Shown: piece after piece, positions 11,760 to 23,845 of the stretch
How positions within the stretch are numbered: the first letter of the stretch is position 1
How the letters are laid out: the number at the start of each line of letters is the position of its first letter
Assembly: GCF_963082655.1 (NCBI RefSeq)
Contig: NC_081552.1
Coordinates: forward strand, 73,226,707 to 73,290,706
DNA length: 64,000 nucleotides
Direction: 5' to 3'
From: Stomoxys calcitrans
Lineage: Eukaryota; Arthropoda; Insecta; Diptera; Muscidae
Made by a program: the position numbers and the translations under genes
The notes under the pieces: generated by a model
Database searches by the model: none
The model's input: the letters and a program-made list of their open reading frames with translations, nothing else
Told to the model about the DNA's origin: nothing

Positions 11760-12670
11760 GTAATTCGCTGAACAAGTGTGCTACAAGACACAAGGGCACC
11801 TAAACGTTATAGGGAGAGCTTTAATCATCGTTCCTCCTTTGAAAACCTTCCAAAAACTCCCCGCTTATCGGATTCTCCCTTCAGAATGGTACAAATGCTT
11901 GATGAACACTTCAGTAAGTTAAGCGATAAATTGGTATGTCAATTTCAAGTCATGCTCAAGGAGAAACCCGCATCATAAGCGAACTCGAAGAAAAATTGTC
12001 GGACATAATAACCAATTTAAATGATGTCAACTCTCGCGTGTCCAAATTAGAACAAGTCGCTGGGGAGATTAACCACACCAAATCCGAAATAGATGACATT
12101 AGAATCCAACTCTTAAGGCTAGAGAATGCACTCGTTGCATGTGAGATACGAGTTAATGGAATTTCTATCAAGCTGAGGAAAATTTAATCGACGTATTTGC
12201 CAACATATGCAGTGCTATAAATAAAGTTGTACCTCGCATTAAAACAATCCATCGCTTTCAAAATAGAAACAACACCAAAAACCTCAACTCACCGGATGGC
12301 GTAATGATAATGAAGTTCATGTCACCCTACGACTAAAATTTGTTCTTAAAATCTGTTTCTGGCTATAAGAAGTTATTATTGAATACTAATGGCTTCAGAT
12401 CTTCATCACAATATTTTATCAACGAAAATCTTTCTTATACAAATTACTAGTTTCTGCAAGATGCGATACACCTAAGGAAGAAAGGTCTTATAAAGTCTGC
12501 ATATTCATTTAGAGGACTTGGTTGCATTAAAATTTTCGAGGCTAACGAGCCAATATGCATATTTCATCCTAAAATTATTGATAATTTTCGTGCTTCGGAA
12601 GAAATACCTAACACAGAAATTCGAACTAAGACTTACAATACGAATGTTCATAATATTGATGATTTTTTAT
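11760..12670 (+). pseudogene. Jockey/CR1-group LINE ORF1 (gag-like), broken
   Basis: Frames from 11,778 to 12,187 give a basic N-terminus (RAPKRYRESFNHRSSF), then a coiled coil (ISELEEKLSDIITNLNDVN, RVSKLEQVAGEINH), then about 12,170-12,665, in shifted frames, LIDVFANICSAINKV, RIKTIHRFQN, GVMIMKFMSP, INENLSYTNYQFL and FRGLGCIKIFEANEP. A coiled coil followed by this nucleic-acid-binding segment is the layout of ORF1 in Jockey, CR1 and L2-like insect LINEs; no zinc knuckle is evident. The protein would coat element RNA. Several frameshifts and a stop at 12,187 make it a pseudogene. It is followed by ORF2 after about 130 bp, as expected for one element. Confidence 0.7.
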
Positions 12671-12795
12671 GTATTCTCAAACTTATTATGCTAAAGGTAA
12701 TTTTTTTCCTTTTCTTCAGACAACTTTAATTATCTTATTTATGTTTTTTCGTTAATACAATCAGGAATATTTTTTTATTACTCTCTATTACACAT

Positions 12796-14290
12796 ATGAT
12801 TAGTGTAGATAGAGATTCTAAAGACGTAAATCGAAATCTACTGCATATTTTAACAAGACAAAGAGATGGTTCGAATGTATGTCACATGAATTCTCAAAGT
12901 ATAGTAAACAAGTTTGAAAAGTTCAAGTATATATTCGAAAAAGCGGAAATCGAGATAATATGTCTCTTGGTTACACACTTCAATACCAGATAGCTTGATA
13001 AACTTGGATGGATATACTGTATTCAGATCTGATAGAGAACGTCGTGGGGGTGGTGTTGCCATATATGTAAGGAACACGTTAAATGCCAAATTCCGATTAA
13101 AATCTAATCCTGAGGATCAAACGGAATATATATTCATTGAGCTTATATCTAACTTGAAAAAAATCTTGATTGTTTGTATCTACCAGCCAAACAATACAAT
13201 AGATTTGAATTAAATTCATAACGTCCATAGCATTGGGATATAATGATTTTTTTTATATAAGGGGACTTTAATTTCAATGTTCTAATAGATTCCAAATTGA
13301 CAGACAATATGTTAGCACTGGGTCTCTCCCCTGCCAATTCTAGAAACCCCACTCATTTTTCGTCAACTGTTAATACCCTTTTTGGACATGTTCTTTATGA
13401 ATAATACTTCTAATATTTCGCTCTATGATCAACTACCTGCCCTTTGTTTCTCAAGACATGATTTGAGTTATCTGGCTCACAATTTCAATGTGCTAAAGAC
13501 AATGGAGAAGTTTTCGTACCGCGACTTCACAAATTTTGACTATTCGGCCTTAGATGAAATGATGTAGGAAGTCTATCGGAATGGGATAAATGATCTTAAA
13601 TCTATCGATGAGAAATGTAGCTTTCTTCAAGATAACATCGGACTAAGATAAAAAAATCGGATTCTAAGCTTTGCTTTAATCCCACCATTAGGAATTTTAT
13701 TCGTTACAGGGACCTAGCTTATTCTAGGTCGAAACGTTTTAAAACGCCGGAACTTCATGAGGAATTCCGCAAGGTAAGAAGTAAAGTTAATACAATTATT
13801 AGAGATGCAAAATTACAATATTATTCGGCGTTAGACACGAAAGGTAAGTGGAGGATTATAAACGATATGAGGATTGGAAAATTAAAGTCAATTTATTATT
13901 ACCATGGTGATATAAATGAATTGAATGAAACTTTAGCTAATATTCCGACCTTAGATATAGACTCGACTTTTCATCAAGACACTAATAAGCTTTCAGAAAG
14001 CACAAATGTTGATTGCAGTTTTGAGTTTAGATGTGTATCGCATGACGAAGTTTTACATTGTCTTAGATCAGTCATGTCAAATGCTATTGGTCTTGGATAA
14101 CATTGACCCAAGATGCATTAGAATATTAGTTTCTTACCTTCTACCTTATTTTACTATCCGACCATTTGGAAAAGATCAAAGATAATCCCAATCCCAAAAT
14201 CGAATAATGATTTTCGTCCGATTTCTATATTATGTTACCTCTCGAAAGTTTTCGAGAAGATTTTGCATAAAGCGTGCAATAACTTTTTGG
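12796..14290 (+). pseudogene. Jockey/CR1-group LINE ORF2 (endonuclease, RT start)
   Basis: Endonuclease text is spread over frames: HMNSQSIVNKFEKFKYIF, LLVTHFNT (usual SETH), RRGGGVAIYV, CIYQPNN, KGDFNFNVL, TLxDMFFMNN, and SRHDLSYLAHNF (usual SDH). The catalytic Glu and Asp of the SETH and SDH boxes are therefore lost. From 13,690 comes the linker (FIRYRDLAYSRSKRF, INTIIRDAKLQYY) and the RT start ([31 protein letters not shown]). The sequence stops at the (TA)n tract, before the RT catalytic motifs. Stops at 12,993, 13,213 and 13,567 confirm it is dead. It belongs with the ORF1 just upstream. Confidence 0.8.
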
Positions 14291-14298
14291 GCAACCCA

Positions 14299-14588
<290 letters not shown>

Positions 14589-14590
<2 letters not shown>

Positions 14591-14742
14591 TGAATCGTCG
14601 TTAAATTCTAAGACGATTTGACGATGTCCATGTGTCCCTTCATCCGTCTGTTGCAATCACTCTTATGTTCTTCAATGTGCAAAATGTATCTATATTTAGA
14701 TACAGCTGCCATGTGGACCGATCTCCTGGTTCTAAGCTCAAA
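14589..14742 (+). mobile_element. Family B fragment, 5' region
   Basis: GAATCGTCG...AATTCTAAGACGATTT, a decayed GTCC...CCGTCTGTTG microsatellite, then GATACAGCTGCCATGTGG match B elements at 21,400-21,480 in order. Truncated on the right by the C element. Confidence 0.65.
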
Positions 14743-15336
14743 CCAGTAAAAGCGTGCAAAGTTCGGGCAGGCCTAGTCTTGGGTACCCATCGCCATGGAT
14801 TCCGCTAAAAATGTACCCTTATTAACTGAGTTTGTATTTGAATTATTTTGATCTCAAGAAGACATATCGGGATATAAGTATTAAGGGGGGCCTACATCAC
14901 CATACTGACCGATTCGTATAAAATTTGGCACTGATATTGTAAGTCATAAGGCCAAATACCAGTTAAATCATGTGAAAAGTTTGGCTTCTAAGGGCTGAAT
15001 GGGGGCTATATCTGTATGCAGACCAATTCGGATCATAATTGGCATGGATATTGGAAGTCATAACTCATGTCTTTGTTCCAAATTTCAGCCAAATCGGACG
15101 AAAATTGAGGCTTCCAAGGGTTCGATAATTCAAATCCGGGGATCGGTTTATCCCCATATCCAAACTTTACACGTTCGACAGCAATTGTGATTTCAATAGG
15201 CGGACGAAAGGACGAACATGGCTAGATCGACTCGGAATGACTAGACGATCCAATATATATATACTGGCTCGTCTTGTCATTTATATACGGAAAGACCAGA
15301 TTAGTATATCCCCATCCAATGGTGGTGGGTATTAAA
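14743..15336 (-). mobile_element. Family C element, near complete
   Basis: AGTAAAAGCGTGCAAAG, a mutated palindrome (GTTCGGGCAGGCC), ACCCATCGCCATGGATTCC, about three units, a short CGGACGAAAGGACG tract, and the terminus CCAATGGTGGTGGGTATTAAAAA at 15,336. Confidence 0.75.
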
Positions 15337-15339
15337 AAC

Positions 15340-15535
15340 GAATATGGTCCTGGCCGGTACATGTTAGGATATAGTTGGTATGTACGATTTGTTGAAATAG
15401 GGTTTTCAGCGATTTCGATTGTTACGCGATTTCGCTGAAATTTGAGACAGTGATTTGGTCCAGGCCTCTCGTTGTACGTACTGAACATGATCCTGGACAA
15501 CATTTAGATATAGCTGCCATATACACCCAGAGAAA
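15340..15535 (+). mobile_element. Family B-like degraded fragment
   Basis: GCTGAAATTTGAGACAGTGA and TTTAGATATAGCTGCCATATA are B-unit phrases in the forward orientation. Both ends are missing. Confidence 0.5.
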
Positions 15536-16045
15536 TCGTTGGTTGGAATTCGATTATTGGTATAAGCTGATGATAATTGTAAATAATTTTTAATTGTCAG
15601 CACCAAATATCGGTAATTTTCTTAGTTCAGTAGTTAACTTGATTACGATACTATTGAAAGCATGTTCATAATCAATATGTTGTTTGTGTCAATCATTTGC
15701 ATAAAAATAAATTTGTTTTGCCCCTAGTTGTTGTACAAACTACTTATTATTTGAAAATTCCTAACAAAGAGTCAGCTCAACTACGATTTCAGTCATATGC
15801 ATACAATTTCTGTTTTAGTTAGTACTGCAACCAATCAGTTACTTTATCCAAATGGTTTAGTATGGTAGTATTTAATAATGTATTGTATTTCAATTCACAC
15901 ACATCTTATCAACGAGGAGCTCAGGAGTTTATTGGATAAGCCTGCATAATTCAGCTGTTGCTTATTGACCGTGATACAGCTATTTCATTATGTTGGCGTA
16001 GTTCATTTTGTTATAATAGTTCCAAGACAGGTGAAAGCAATTTGC
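15536..16045. other. Unassigned spacer
   Basis: AT-rich, no unit phrases of the families above, no long frame, no splice-flanked frame noticed. Confidence 0.4.
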
Positions 16046-16678
16046 AGTTCCTAGCTGACAATTGCGCCCTCTAGAGACTCAAGAAGTCAAGATCCCAGAT
16101 CGGTTTATATGGCAGCTATATCACGTTATGTACCGATTTCCGCCATTCTTATCACAGTTATTGGAATTCATAACAAAACATCTCTTGCATAATTTCAGCC
16201 AAATCGGATGAGAATTGCGCGCTCTATTGGCTCAAGACGTCAAGATGCAAGATCGGTTTATATGACAGCTTACCAGATTATACATAGCGCTGTTGTTGAA
16301 AGTGATACCAAAACACCACGTGCAAAATTTCAGTAAAATCGGACGAGAATTGCGCCCTCTAGAGGCTCAAGAAATCAAGATCCAAGATCGGTTCATATGG
16401 CAGCTATATCAAAACATGGACCGATGTGGCCCATATACAATCCCAACCGACCTTCACTAATGAAAAGTATTTGTGCAAAATTTCAAGCCGCTAGCTTTAC
16501 TCCTTCGAAAGTTAGCGTGCTTGCGACAGACGGACGGACGGGCATGGCTAGATCGACTTAAAATGACATGACGATCATGAATATATATACTTTATGGGGT
16601 CTAAGACGTATATTTCGAGGTGTTACAGACAGAATGACGAAATTAGTATACCCCCATCCTATGGTGGAGGGTATAAAA
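16046..16678 (-). mobile_element. Family A element, 5' part
   Basis: Three units with GCGCCCTCTAGAGGCTCAAG, then GCTAGCTTTACTCCTTCG, GACGGACGGACGG (16,528 on), TATATATACTTTATGGGG, and the terminus TATGGTGGAGGGTATAAAAA at 16,678. The palindrome end is absent. Confidence 0.8.
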
Positions 16679-16814
16679 ATGTTAGTCTGCTCTCTTAATT
16701 TTTACATACAGTACTTTTTTTGGTACCAGTAACAAATATAGGGCAAAAGATTTAATTTCATCATTGGTTGTCGCTTCTGAACTGTTTATGAACCTTCGTA
16801 GTATGTCAAATTTG

Positions 16815-17162
16815 TGAGTTTGACTAAATTTCCCATTTGGCCAATCCAAATTTCTTCTAGATCATGGTGTTGGACTAGGTCATCTGGTATCCGAATCGCG
16901 TACCATCGGATCATATTTACGTATAGCTGCCAAAGGGACCGATCTGTGATCATAAGCCAAAAAGTCGTCATTTATAACCTGATTTCCTTGAAATTTTAAA
17001 CTGTGACTTGTATAAGGCTTCTCGGTACGTGAAACGAATATTATCGGCCTATACGTGCACATTTAAATAGATATAGTAGGTTTATAATAAAATGGGATAA
17101 TAGATAAATCCATCCTGGGTCAAAGTTCAGCCAGGCCGAACTTAATGCGTTTTTTACTTGTT
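16815..17162 (+). mobile_element. Family B-like 3' end
   Basis: Degenerate unit text followed by AGTTCAGCCAGGCCGAACTTAATGCG and TTTTTTACTTG (to 17,160): the mutated palindrome and end of a B-type element. Confidence 0.6.
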
Positions 17163-17174
17163 GTTTATTATAAT

Positions 17175-17560
17175 GTTGGTTAGGAATTGCGTACGGCATA
17201 TGCCAAAGAAATAACGTCGTAAGATCCGTTTATATGAGAGTCATACAGACGTATTCAAACCATACTTGGCATGGATAGTTGGGAGTTATACGAGAAATCA
17301 TTAGGAGAAATATTTCAGGCAAATCGTATAATAATTGCGCCCTTTAGAGGCTTAGACAGTAAAATCGGCAGGTCGGATTATATGGGAGCTATACACGGTT
17401 ATGGACTAATTGCCACCATACTTGACAAGAATGTACGGTGAAATTTCAGCCAAATCGGATGGCAATTGCGCAATCTAGATGCTCAAGAAATCAATGCGCT
17501 AGATCGGTTTATATAGGCGCTTTATAAAGATATAGTCCGATATAGACGGCGATCACGAAT
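17175..17560 (-). mobile_element. Family A/C-like internal units
   Basis: Two to three diverged units (ATAATTGCGCCCTTTAGAGGC, TATGGGAGCTATACACGG, AGCCAAATCGGATGGCAATT) without termini. Abuts the left end of H2 at about 17,566. Confidence 0.5.
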
Positions 17561-17565
17561 ATCGC

Positions 17566-19778
17566 ACAGAAAAAATATCTCTTAGAAAAACCAACTACCA
17601 AATTTGTATATGACTTAAAATTCTCAACGAATTTTAGGATTGAATCGAAGACCTTATTTGTTGAACTACAGACAAAATTATTGAAATTTTGTTGCGTTTC
17701 AACAATTTCTTTAGTTGAGGTAATTGTGTCAAACAAGCGTACCACCATTTGGAGCACAAAACTCCCATGCCCAAAAAAATTATTTCTGTTTCATTAAACT
17801 TGTTTTAGAAAAAAAAAATCGGCATTAAAAAATATGAATTTCGTATTCAGAAAAAATTTTTTAGAGAGGTTTTTAACTTTTTTTTATTTTAATTAATTGA
17901 CTAACTTATTACTGTGCAGCAGTACTTATTGATTTATTTCATCATAAAGAAGATGATGTCGGCAGGCTACAGAATGCATGTAAGACTACCAAACATGAGA
18001 TCATAAGTTCAATACTCTGCGGCACCAAAATTATTAAAATTTGTTTGAAAGGGTAATAGTAGAGAGTGACAGAGGAAAACCCGAGAGCAGCAGTAAAACG
18101 AACAAGACAAAGCAGCGCAAGCCGAACAAAGAAAACAAAAAGCTGCTTGCGCTGCTTTGTCTCGTTCGATTTACTGCTACTCTCGGGTTTTCCTCTGTCA
18201 CTCTCTACTATTACCCTTTAAAACAAATTTTAATAATTTTGGTGCCGCAGAGTATTGAACTTATGATCTCATGTTTGGTAGTCTTGCTTGCATCCTTTAG
18301 CCTACCGACATCATCTTCTTTATGATGCACTGTAATAAGTGTATTAATTAATAAAATTAAAACAAGTAAAATGGCATTAAGTTCGGCCGGGCCGAACTTT
18401 GGATACCCAGCACCTCGGGTATATATTTAAACCCCCATTCGCACAATCGGATAAAAATTGGATAATTTCGGTGCATATAGGGCGGCTATATCTAAATATA
18501 GGCCGATCTGAACTATATTTGGGTCAGATGTCGGGAGGCGTAAATTAACCCACTGTTTCCAATTTCAGTGATATTGGGCAATAAATAAAGCTTTTCTGCG
18601 CTTCAGACCCATTATCGGTAGTTCGGTCTATATGGCACCTATATCTAAACATAGTCCGATCTGAACTATATTTGCGTCAGATGTCGGGAGGCTTAAAATA
18701 ACCCACTGTTTTAAATTTCAGCGAAATCGAATAAAAAATAAAGCTTTTATGTGCTTCAAACCCTCTAACTGCAGATCGGTCTAAATGGCAGCTATATCAA
18801 AATATAGTCCGATCTGAACCATATTTACGTTCGAAATTGAGAGGCCCGAAACTACTCAGTGTTTCAAATTTCAGCGAAATCGGTTAAAAAAAAGCTTTTA
18901 TGGGCTTCAGACCCTTTATCGGGAGATCCGTCTATATGGCAGCTATGTCTAAATATAGTCCGATCTGAGCCATATTTGGGTCACATGTTGGGAGGTCTAA
19001 AACTACTCACTATTTAAAATTTCAGCAAAATCAGATAAAAAATTAAGTTTTTATGGTCATTAAACCCTTATCGGAAAATCGGTCTATATAGCAGCTATAT
19101 CCATATATGATCCGATTTGCCCGTTCAAGAACTTAACCAGCGTGCATCAAAAAGACGTATCTGTGCCAAATTTCAGCTCAATATCTCAATTTTTAAAGAA
19201 TGTAGAGTAATTACAACAGACGGACGGACAGACGGATAGACGGACAGACACACTGACATCATTAAATTGCCTTAGAATTTTACGACGATCCGAAATATAT
19301 ATACTTTGTAGGGTCGGAAATTGATATTTCGATGTCTTGCAAACGGAATGGCTAAATGAATATACCCCCTATCCTACGGTGGTGGGTATAAAAAGGTAAA
19401 AACCACCCCAAAACATTTTTTTCTGAACTCGATATTCATATACTTTTTATAAAGAATCTACTAAAAAAAGTTAAATGAAAAAAAATTTACTTTTTTGGTC
19501 GACTGGGGGACTCGAACCTGGGCTTGCAAGTCATGAATGACATTGGTGTTTTGTGTTGTACATGGTAGTAAGCCTATTTTTACAACTACCTCAACTAAAG
19601 AATTTGTTGAAATCTCACAAAAATTCAATAATTTTGTTTGTCAAGTCACTTGTAGAGACTTACTTACGTACTTCAACACATAATGTCTTCGATTTATTGC
19701 TAAAATTCGTTGAGAATTTAAAGTTTCACATAAAAATTTGATAGTTTGTTTTTTCTAAGAGTTATTTTTTGCTGTGTT
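17566..19778. mobile_element. Family H foldback element H2, interrupted by a B element
   Basis: The left arm runs 17,566-18,122 and the right arm resumes at 18,145, separated by a 22-nt loop. The inner arms are nearly perfect complements (for example AGCAGCGCAAGC against GCTTGCGCTGCT, and CAATACTCTGCGGCACC against GGTGCCGCAGAGTATTG). Complementarity continues past the B insertion (18,362-19,394) to the outer ends CACAGAAAAAATATCTCTTAG and its inverse near 19,778. Without the insertion the element is about 1.2 kb. The right arm also carries a B-box-like GGTTCGAGTCC (minus strand, about 19,508-19,518). I saw no clear target duplication or ORF. Class: foldback/MITE-like DNA element, by inference. 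Confidence 0.8.
18362..19394 (-). mobile_element. Family B element, complete, nested in H2
   Basis: ACAAGTAAAATGGCATTAAG, palindrome TTCGGCCGGGCCGAA (18,382-18,396), about five units, a GACGGACAGACGG tract (about 19,220-19,252), and terminus CCTACGGTGGTGGGTATAAAAA. It separates two parts of the H2 right arm, so it inserted after H2. Confidence 0.85.
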
Positions 19779-19954
19779 TTTGAGCCCATCTAATTTGTCA
19801 CAATCGACTCTTTTGGTGTGCTCAACCACGCCATGTCCAATAGCTTCTGATGTAGACCTTTCATTACTATTCTTCTATGGAATATATGGTTTCTGAGGAG
19901 TATATAAATTTTCGAGGAGTATATAAAAATTCGAAATGTGTTCAAATTTTGACA

Positions 19955-20345
19955 AATTTTGTTCAGCGATGAGGCTCATTTCTGGTTGAATGGCTACCTA
20001 AATAAGCAAAATTGCCGCATTTGGAGTGAAGAGCAACCAGAAGCCGTTCAAGAACTGCCCATGCATCCCGAAAAATGCACTGTTTGGTGTGGTTTGTACG
20101 CTGGTGGAATCATTGGACCGTATTTTTTCAAAGACGCTGTTGGACGCAACGTTACGGTGAATGAACACATTTCGAACCGAACACTGATTTTGGTAATAAA
20201 ATTCAATGATTTGCAAGCGTTGCTCGTTAGTAAGTCTATTCATGATGAAATGTCAAAGCATACTGAGCATCTTTCTCTTTGACACCATGTCTGAAATCCC
20301 ACGTGATCTGTCAAATACTAATGCATGAAAATCCTAACCTCAAAA
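19955..20345 (+). pseudogene. Mariner-superfamily transposase, rearranged snap-back copy
   Basis: Plus strand 19,955-20,165 encodes FSDEAHFWLNGYLNKQN, RIWSEEQPEAVQELPMHP, TVWCGLYAGGIIGPYFFK and AVGRNVTVN, the catalytic core around the second Asp (SDEAH). At about 20,165 the reading switches: 20,243-20,165 on the opposite strand encodes the N-terminus, MNRLTNEQRLQIIEFYYQNQ. The 3' flank (to about 20,345, AAAAAAATCACCCTTTA) resembles the terminal sequence of the copy at 35,336-36,055 (ATATCACCCTTTAG). The sense middle is thus joined to an inverted 5' end, with the C-terminus deleted. Inactive. Confidence 0.8.
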
Positions 20346-20509
20346 AAATCACCCTTTATAAACTGTTGGCTACTCCGACCAGTGGCAGTATATAGGATTT
20401 ATGAAAGACCTGCGCTTGTGAAACGGTTGCAGCGTTTTTACAGGTAAATAGAGTCGAATGTATCGACGAAGTTGACTTCCAATATGTTAGTTGCTTTATA
20501 CTCGAACAA

Positions 20510-20790
20510 TGTTCCAAAGGTTAGCATATCCGCTAAACGTCAGGGTTCGCATCCTGGCGAGAACATCAGAAAAAATGTTCATCGGTAGTTTTGCCCTCCA
20601 AATGCTGGCAACATTTGTGAGGTATTTTGCCATGTAAACACTTCTCTGCAAAGAGGTGTCGCACTGCGGCACGCCGTTCGGAATCGGCTTTTAAAAGGAG
20701 GCCCCTTATCATTGAGCTTAAACTTGAATCGGACTGCACTCATTGATATGTGAAAATTTTGCCCCTGTTCCTTAGTGGAATGTTTATGGG
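20510..20790 (+). mobile_element. tRNA-derived SINE copy
   Basis: AGGTTAGCATATCCGC and GTCAGGGTTCGCATCCTGGC (tRNA-like B-box region), then GGCAACATTTGTGAGGTA, TCGCACTGCGGCACGCCG, AATCGGACTGCACTCATTG and the tail TTCCTTAGTGGAATGTTTATGG. The first ~15 bp with the A box are missing. Several further copies lie in the window. Confidence 0.85.
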
Positions 20791-21310
20791 CAAAATATGC
20801 ATTTGCATACCATTTCAATATGCATCGGTTAGGTATTTCTAACGCAACAAAAAAGCAACCAGTTTTATTGTTGATGCTTTATCATTTTTTGCTTTTGCAC
20901 TTACAATGGATAATAAAAGACGAAGAAAAATGGCCTAGTAACTAATTTTTTAAGTATGTTTTTGTAACATTTTTAATATATTTAACATTAATGTGGTAGT
21001 TTTTAAGATATTTTATTAAAATAAACTATTTGTTGCATTCCGTATGTTTCATATCGTAGATGTTATCAAAGTCCATCGTTGCTTTGTTTCGGTATTTTGA
21101 ATGCCTACGAAATTTAAACACCACAGTAGAATGGTATCCAAACTTTGCTTTGATACATTTTGGAAGTCGGACAGATTTTCAATGTACCATCCGAATGTCG
21201 TTTTCATCCGAACCGTAAAGTTGACACAGGGTGCCCCAGAGAAACTGACTTATTGGAAAGGTCAATAAAAACAAAAGTACTACAGTTATATTGTAGTTTT
21301 AATTCATTTT
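20791..21310. other. Unassigned spacer with a transposon-end-like scrap
   Basis: AT-rich. CAGGGTGCCCCAGAGAAAC (21,227-21,245) resembles the end CAGGGTGCGCCAAAGAAAC read on the minus strand at about 26,090-26,110, suggesting a decayed end of the same Tc1/mariner-like family. Nothing else is recognised. Confidence 0.4.
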
Positions 21311-22632
21311 CATACCCACCACCGAAGAATGGGGGTATATTCATTTTGTCATTCCGTTTGCAACACATCGAAATATCCATTTCCGACCCTATAAAGTATA
21401 TATATTCTTGACCAGCGGAAAAATCTAAGACGATCTAGACATGTCCGTCCGTCTGTCTGTTGAAATCACGCTACAGTCTTTAAAAATAGAGATATTGAGC
21501 TGAAATTTTGCATATGTTCTTTTTTTGTCCATAAGCAGGTTAAGTTCGAATTTAGGCGATCGGCCAATTTAGGGTCTTAGGCTCATAAAAGCCACATTTA
21601 TAATCCGATTTTGTTGAAATTTAATACAGTGAGTTGTGTTAGGTCCTTCGTCAATTTGGCCCAGATCGGTCCGGATTTGGATATAGCTGCCATATAGACC
21701 GATGCTCCGATTTAGGGTCTTAGGCCCATAAAAGCCACATTTATTATCCGATTTTGGTGACATTTGGGACAGTGAGTTGTGTTAGGTCCATCGACATCCT
21801 TCGTCAATTTGGCTCAGATCAGTCCAGATTTGGATATAGCTGCCATATAGACCGATCCTCCAATTTAGGGTCTAGGGCCTATAAAAGCCACATTTATTAT
21901 CCGATTTTGCTGAAATTTGGGACAGTGATTTGCTATAGGCCCTTCGACATGTTTCTTAAATTTGACCCTGATCGGTTCAGATTTAGATATAGCTGCCATA
22001 TAGACCGAACCCTCAATTTAAGGTTTTGGGCCATGAAAGGCGCATTTATTGTCTGATGTCGCCGAAATTTGGGACAGTGGGTTAAGTTATGCCCCTTGGC
22101 AATATGGTACAGATCGGTACAGATTTGGATATAGCTGCCATATAGACCGATCTATCGATTTTAGGTTTTGGGGCCGTAAAAGGCGCTTTTATTCTCCGAT
22201 TTCGGTGATATTTGGGAAAATGCGTTGTGTTAGACTCTTCGACATTTTTCCGCAACTTAACCCAAATCGGTGCAGATTTGGGTATAGCTGCCATGTAGAC
22301 CGATCTCTCGATTTAAAGTCTAGGCCCCATAAATGACACATTTATAATCCGATTTCACTGAAATTTGACACAGTTACTTATGTTAGGCTATTCGACATCT
22401 GTGTCGTTATGGTTCAGATCGGTTTATTTTTAGATATAGCTACTAAAAAGACCAATATTTTGTTATACATAATTGAACAATAACTTGTAATCGGAACATA
22501 TTTCGACATAACTGCTATGGGACATAAGGTATGTAATTTTCACCGGATTTTGATGGAAGGTGGTTTACATATATACCCGAGGTGGTGGGTATCCAAAGTT
22601 CGACCCGGCCGAACTTAACGCCTTTTTACTTG
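21311..22632 (+). mobile_element. Family B element, complete
   Basis: Starts CATACCCACCACCGAAGAAT, has GTCCGTCCGTCTGTCTG (21,442 on), about seven units (TTTAGGGTCTTAGGCCCATAA, GGGACAGTGAGTTGTGTTAGG), the inverted start copy CCGAGGTGGTGGGTATCC (22,579-22,594), a mutated palindrome TTCGACCCGGCCGAA and the end CGCCTTTTTACTTG at 22,632. Confidence 0.85.
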
Positions 22633-23160
22633 TTTTTTTTTTTTATCATAGAATACAATATTGATTTTTTTCATGCGGTCTTGAAGATGACATCGGGTAA
22701 ATTGCTTATACACTGATTAAGTTGATTTTTGAAATAAGTGTCCACTCTTTGCGCCATACACTGAACAAATTGTTGTCCTTATTTTTAAGGTTCTAGCCAA
22801 AGATTAGCAAACTTAATTAAAATGTTCACAATTTTGCAACTTTTAAAGGACATATTTCCTTTGGTGGAAAACATTTTCTTTCATGTTAAGAATTTTTTAT
22901 ATTTAAATGGTATCCCAAATGGTTGGGAAATCGACCTAGGGACAAGACAACTGTGAAAGACAAATAGGAGCGCCTTTAAATGTTAAATTTTTTTTTTTTT
23001 TTAGGTTAAGATGTTAAGATTAAAATGATTTTTTTTTTTCAAAAACTAATAACTGAACAGTCATCTATGATCAAAATTTGAAACGGATAGTTCTGTCCGT
23101 TAGTAAATAGGTAATTAAATATAATGATGGCGTTTTTAATATAAAGTTTTCGTTCTTTGT
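22633..23160. other. Unassigned AT-rich spacer
   Basis: T-tracts at 22,634-22,645 and 22,987-23,002 and no recognisable repeat unit or supported frame. Confidence 0.4.
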
Positions 23161-23163
23161 TTC

Positions 23164-23845
23164 TATACCCACCACCATGGGATGGGGGTATACTAATCTA
23201 GTCATTCCGTTTGTAACACCTCGAAATATTGATCTACGACCCCATAAAGTGCATATGTTCTTTATCGTCTCGCCATTCTGAGTCACACTAGCCATGTCCG
23301 TCCGTCCGTCCGTTGAAGTCACGATAGAGGTCGAACGCGTAAAGCTAGTCGCTTGAAATTTTGCACAGATACTTAATATTGATGCAGGTCGTTGGGGAAT
23401 GCAAATGGGCAATATCAGTTCAGATTTGGATATAGCTCCCATATAGACCGATCACCCGATTTGGCTGAAATTTTGCATGTAGTGTTCTATTATGACTCCT
23501 AACAACTGTGAAATCGTCAAAATCGGTCAAGAATCTGATATAGCTGCCAAATAAACCGATCTCACGATTTGACTTCTTGAGCGCCTGGAAGCCACACTTT
23601 TCGTCTGATTCGGCTGGAAATTTGGATGTAGTGTTCTGTTTTGACTTTTAACAACTGTGTTAAGTACGGTCTAAATCGGTCACGAACATAATATAGCTCC
23701 TGTATAAACCGATCTCCCGATTTGACTTCTTGAACCCTTAGCAGCCGCAATTTTTGTACGATTTGGCTGAAATTTTGCATGTAGTGTTCTTTTATGACAT
23801 CCAACAACTAGATTAGTATACCCCCATCCTATGGTGGTGGGTATA
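23164..23845. mobile_element. Family C element with two 5' ends (39-bp terminal inverted repeats)
   Basis: Left terminus 23,164-23,202 and right terminus 23,807-23,845 are inverse complements with one mismatch; both are the normal 5' terminus of family C. The inside is a 5' region plus about three units in forward orientation (GTCCGTCCGTCCGTTG at about 23,296). No palindrome end. The right part lacks the microsatellite. Confidence 0.85.

Noticed and set aside
20579..20818. 79-codon minus frame (MKWYANAYFAHKHSTKEQG...)
   Set aside because: It is the reverse translation of the SINE body; similar peptides come from other SINE copies.
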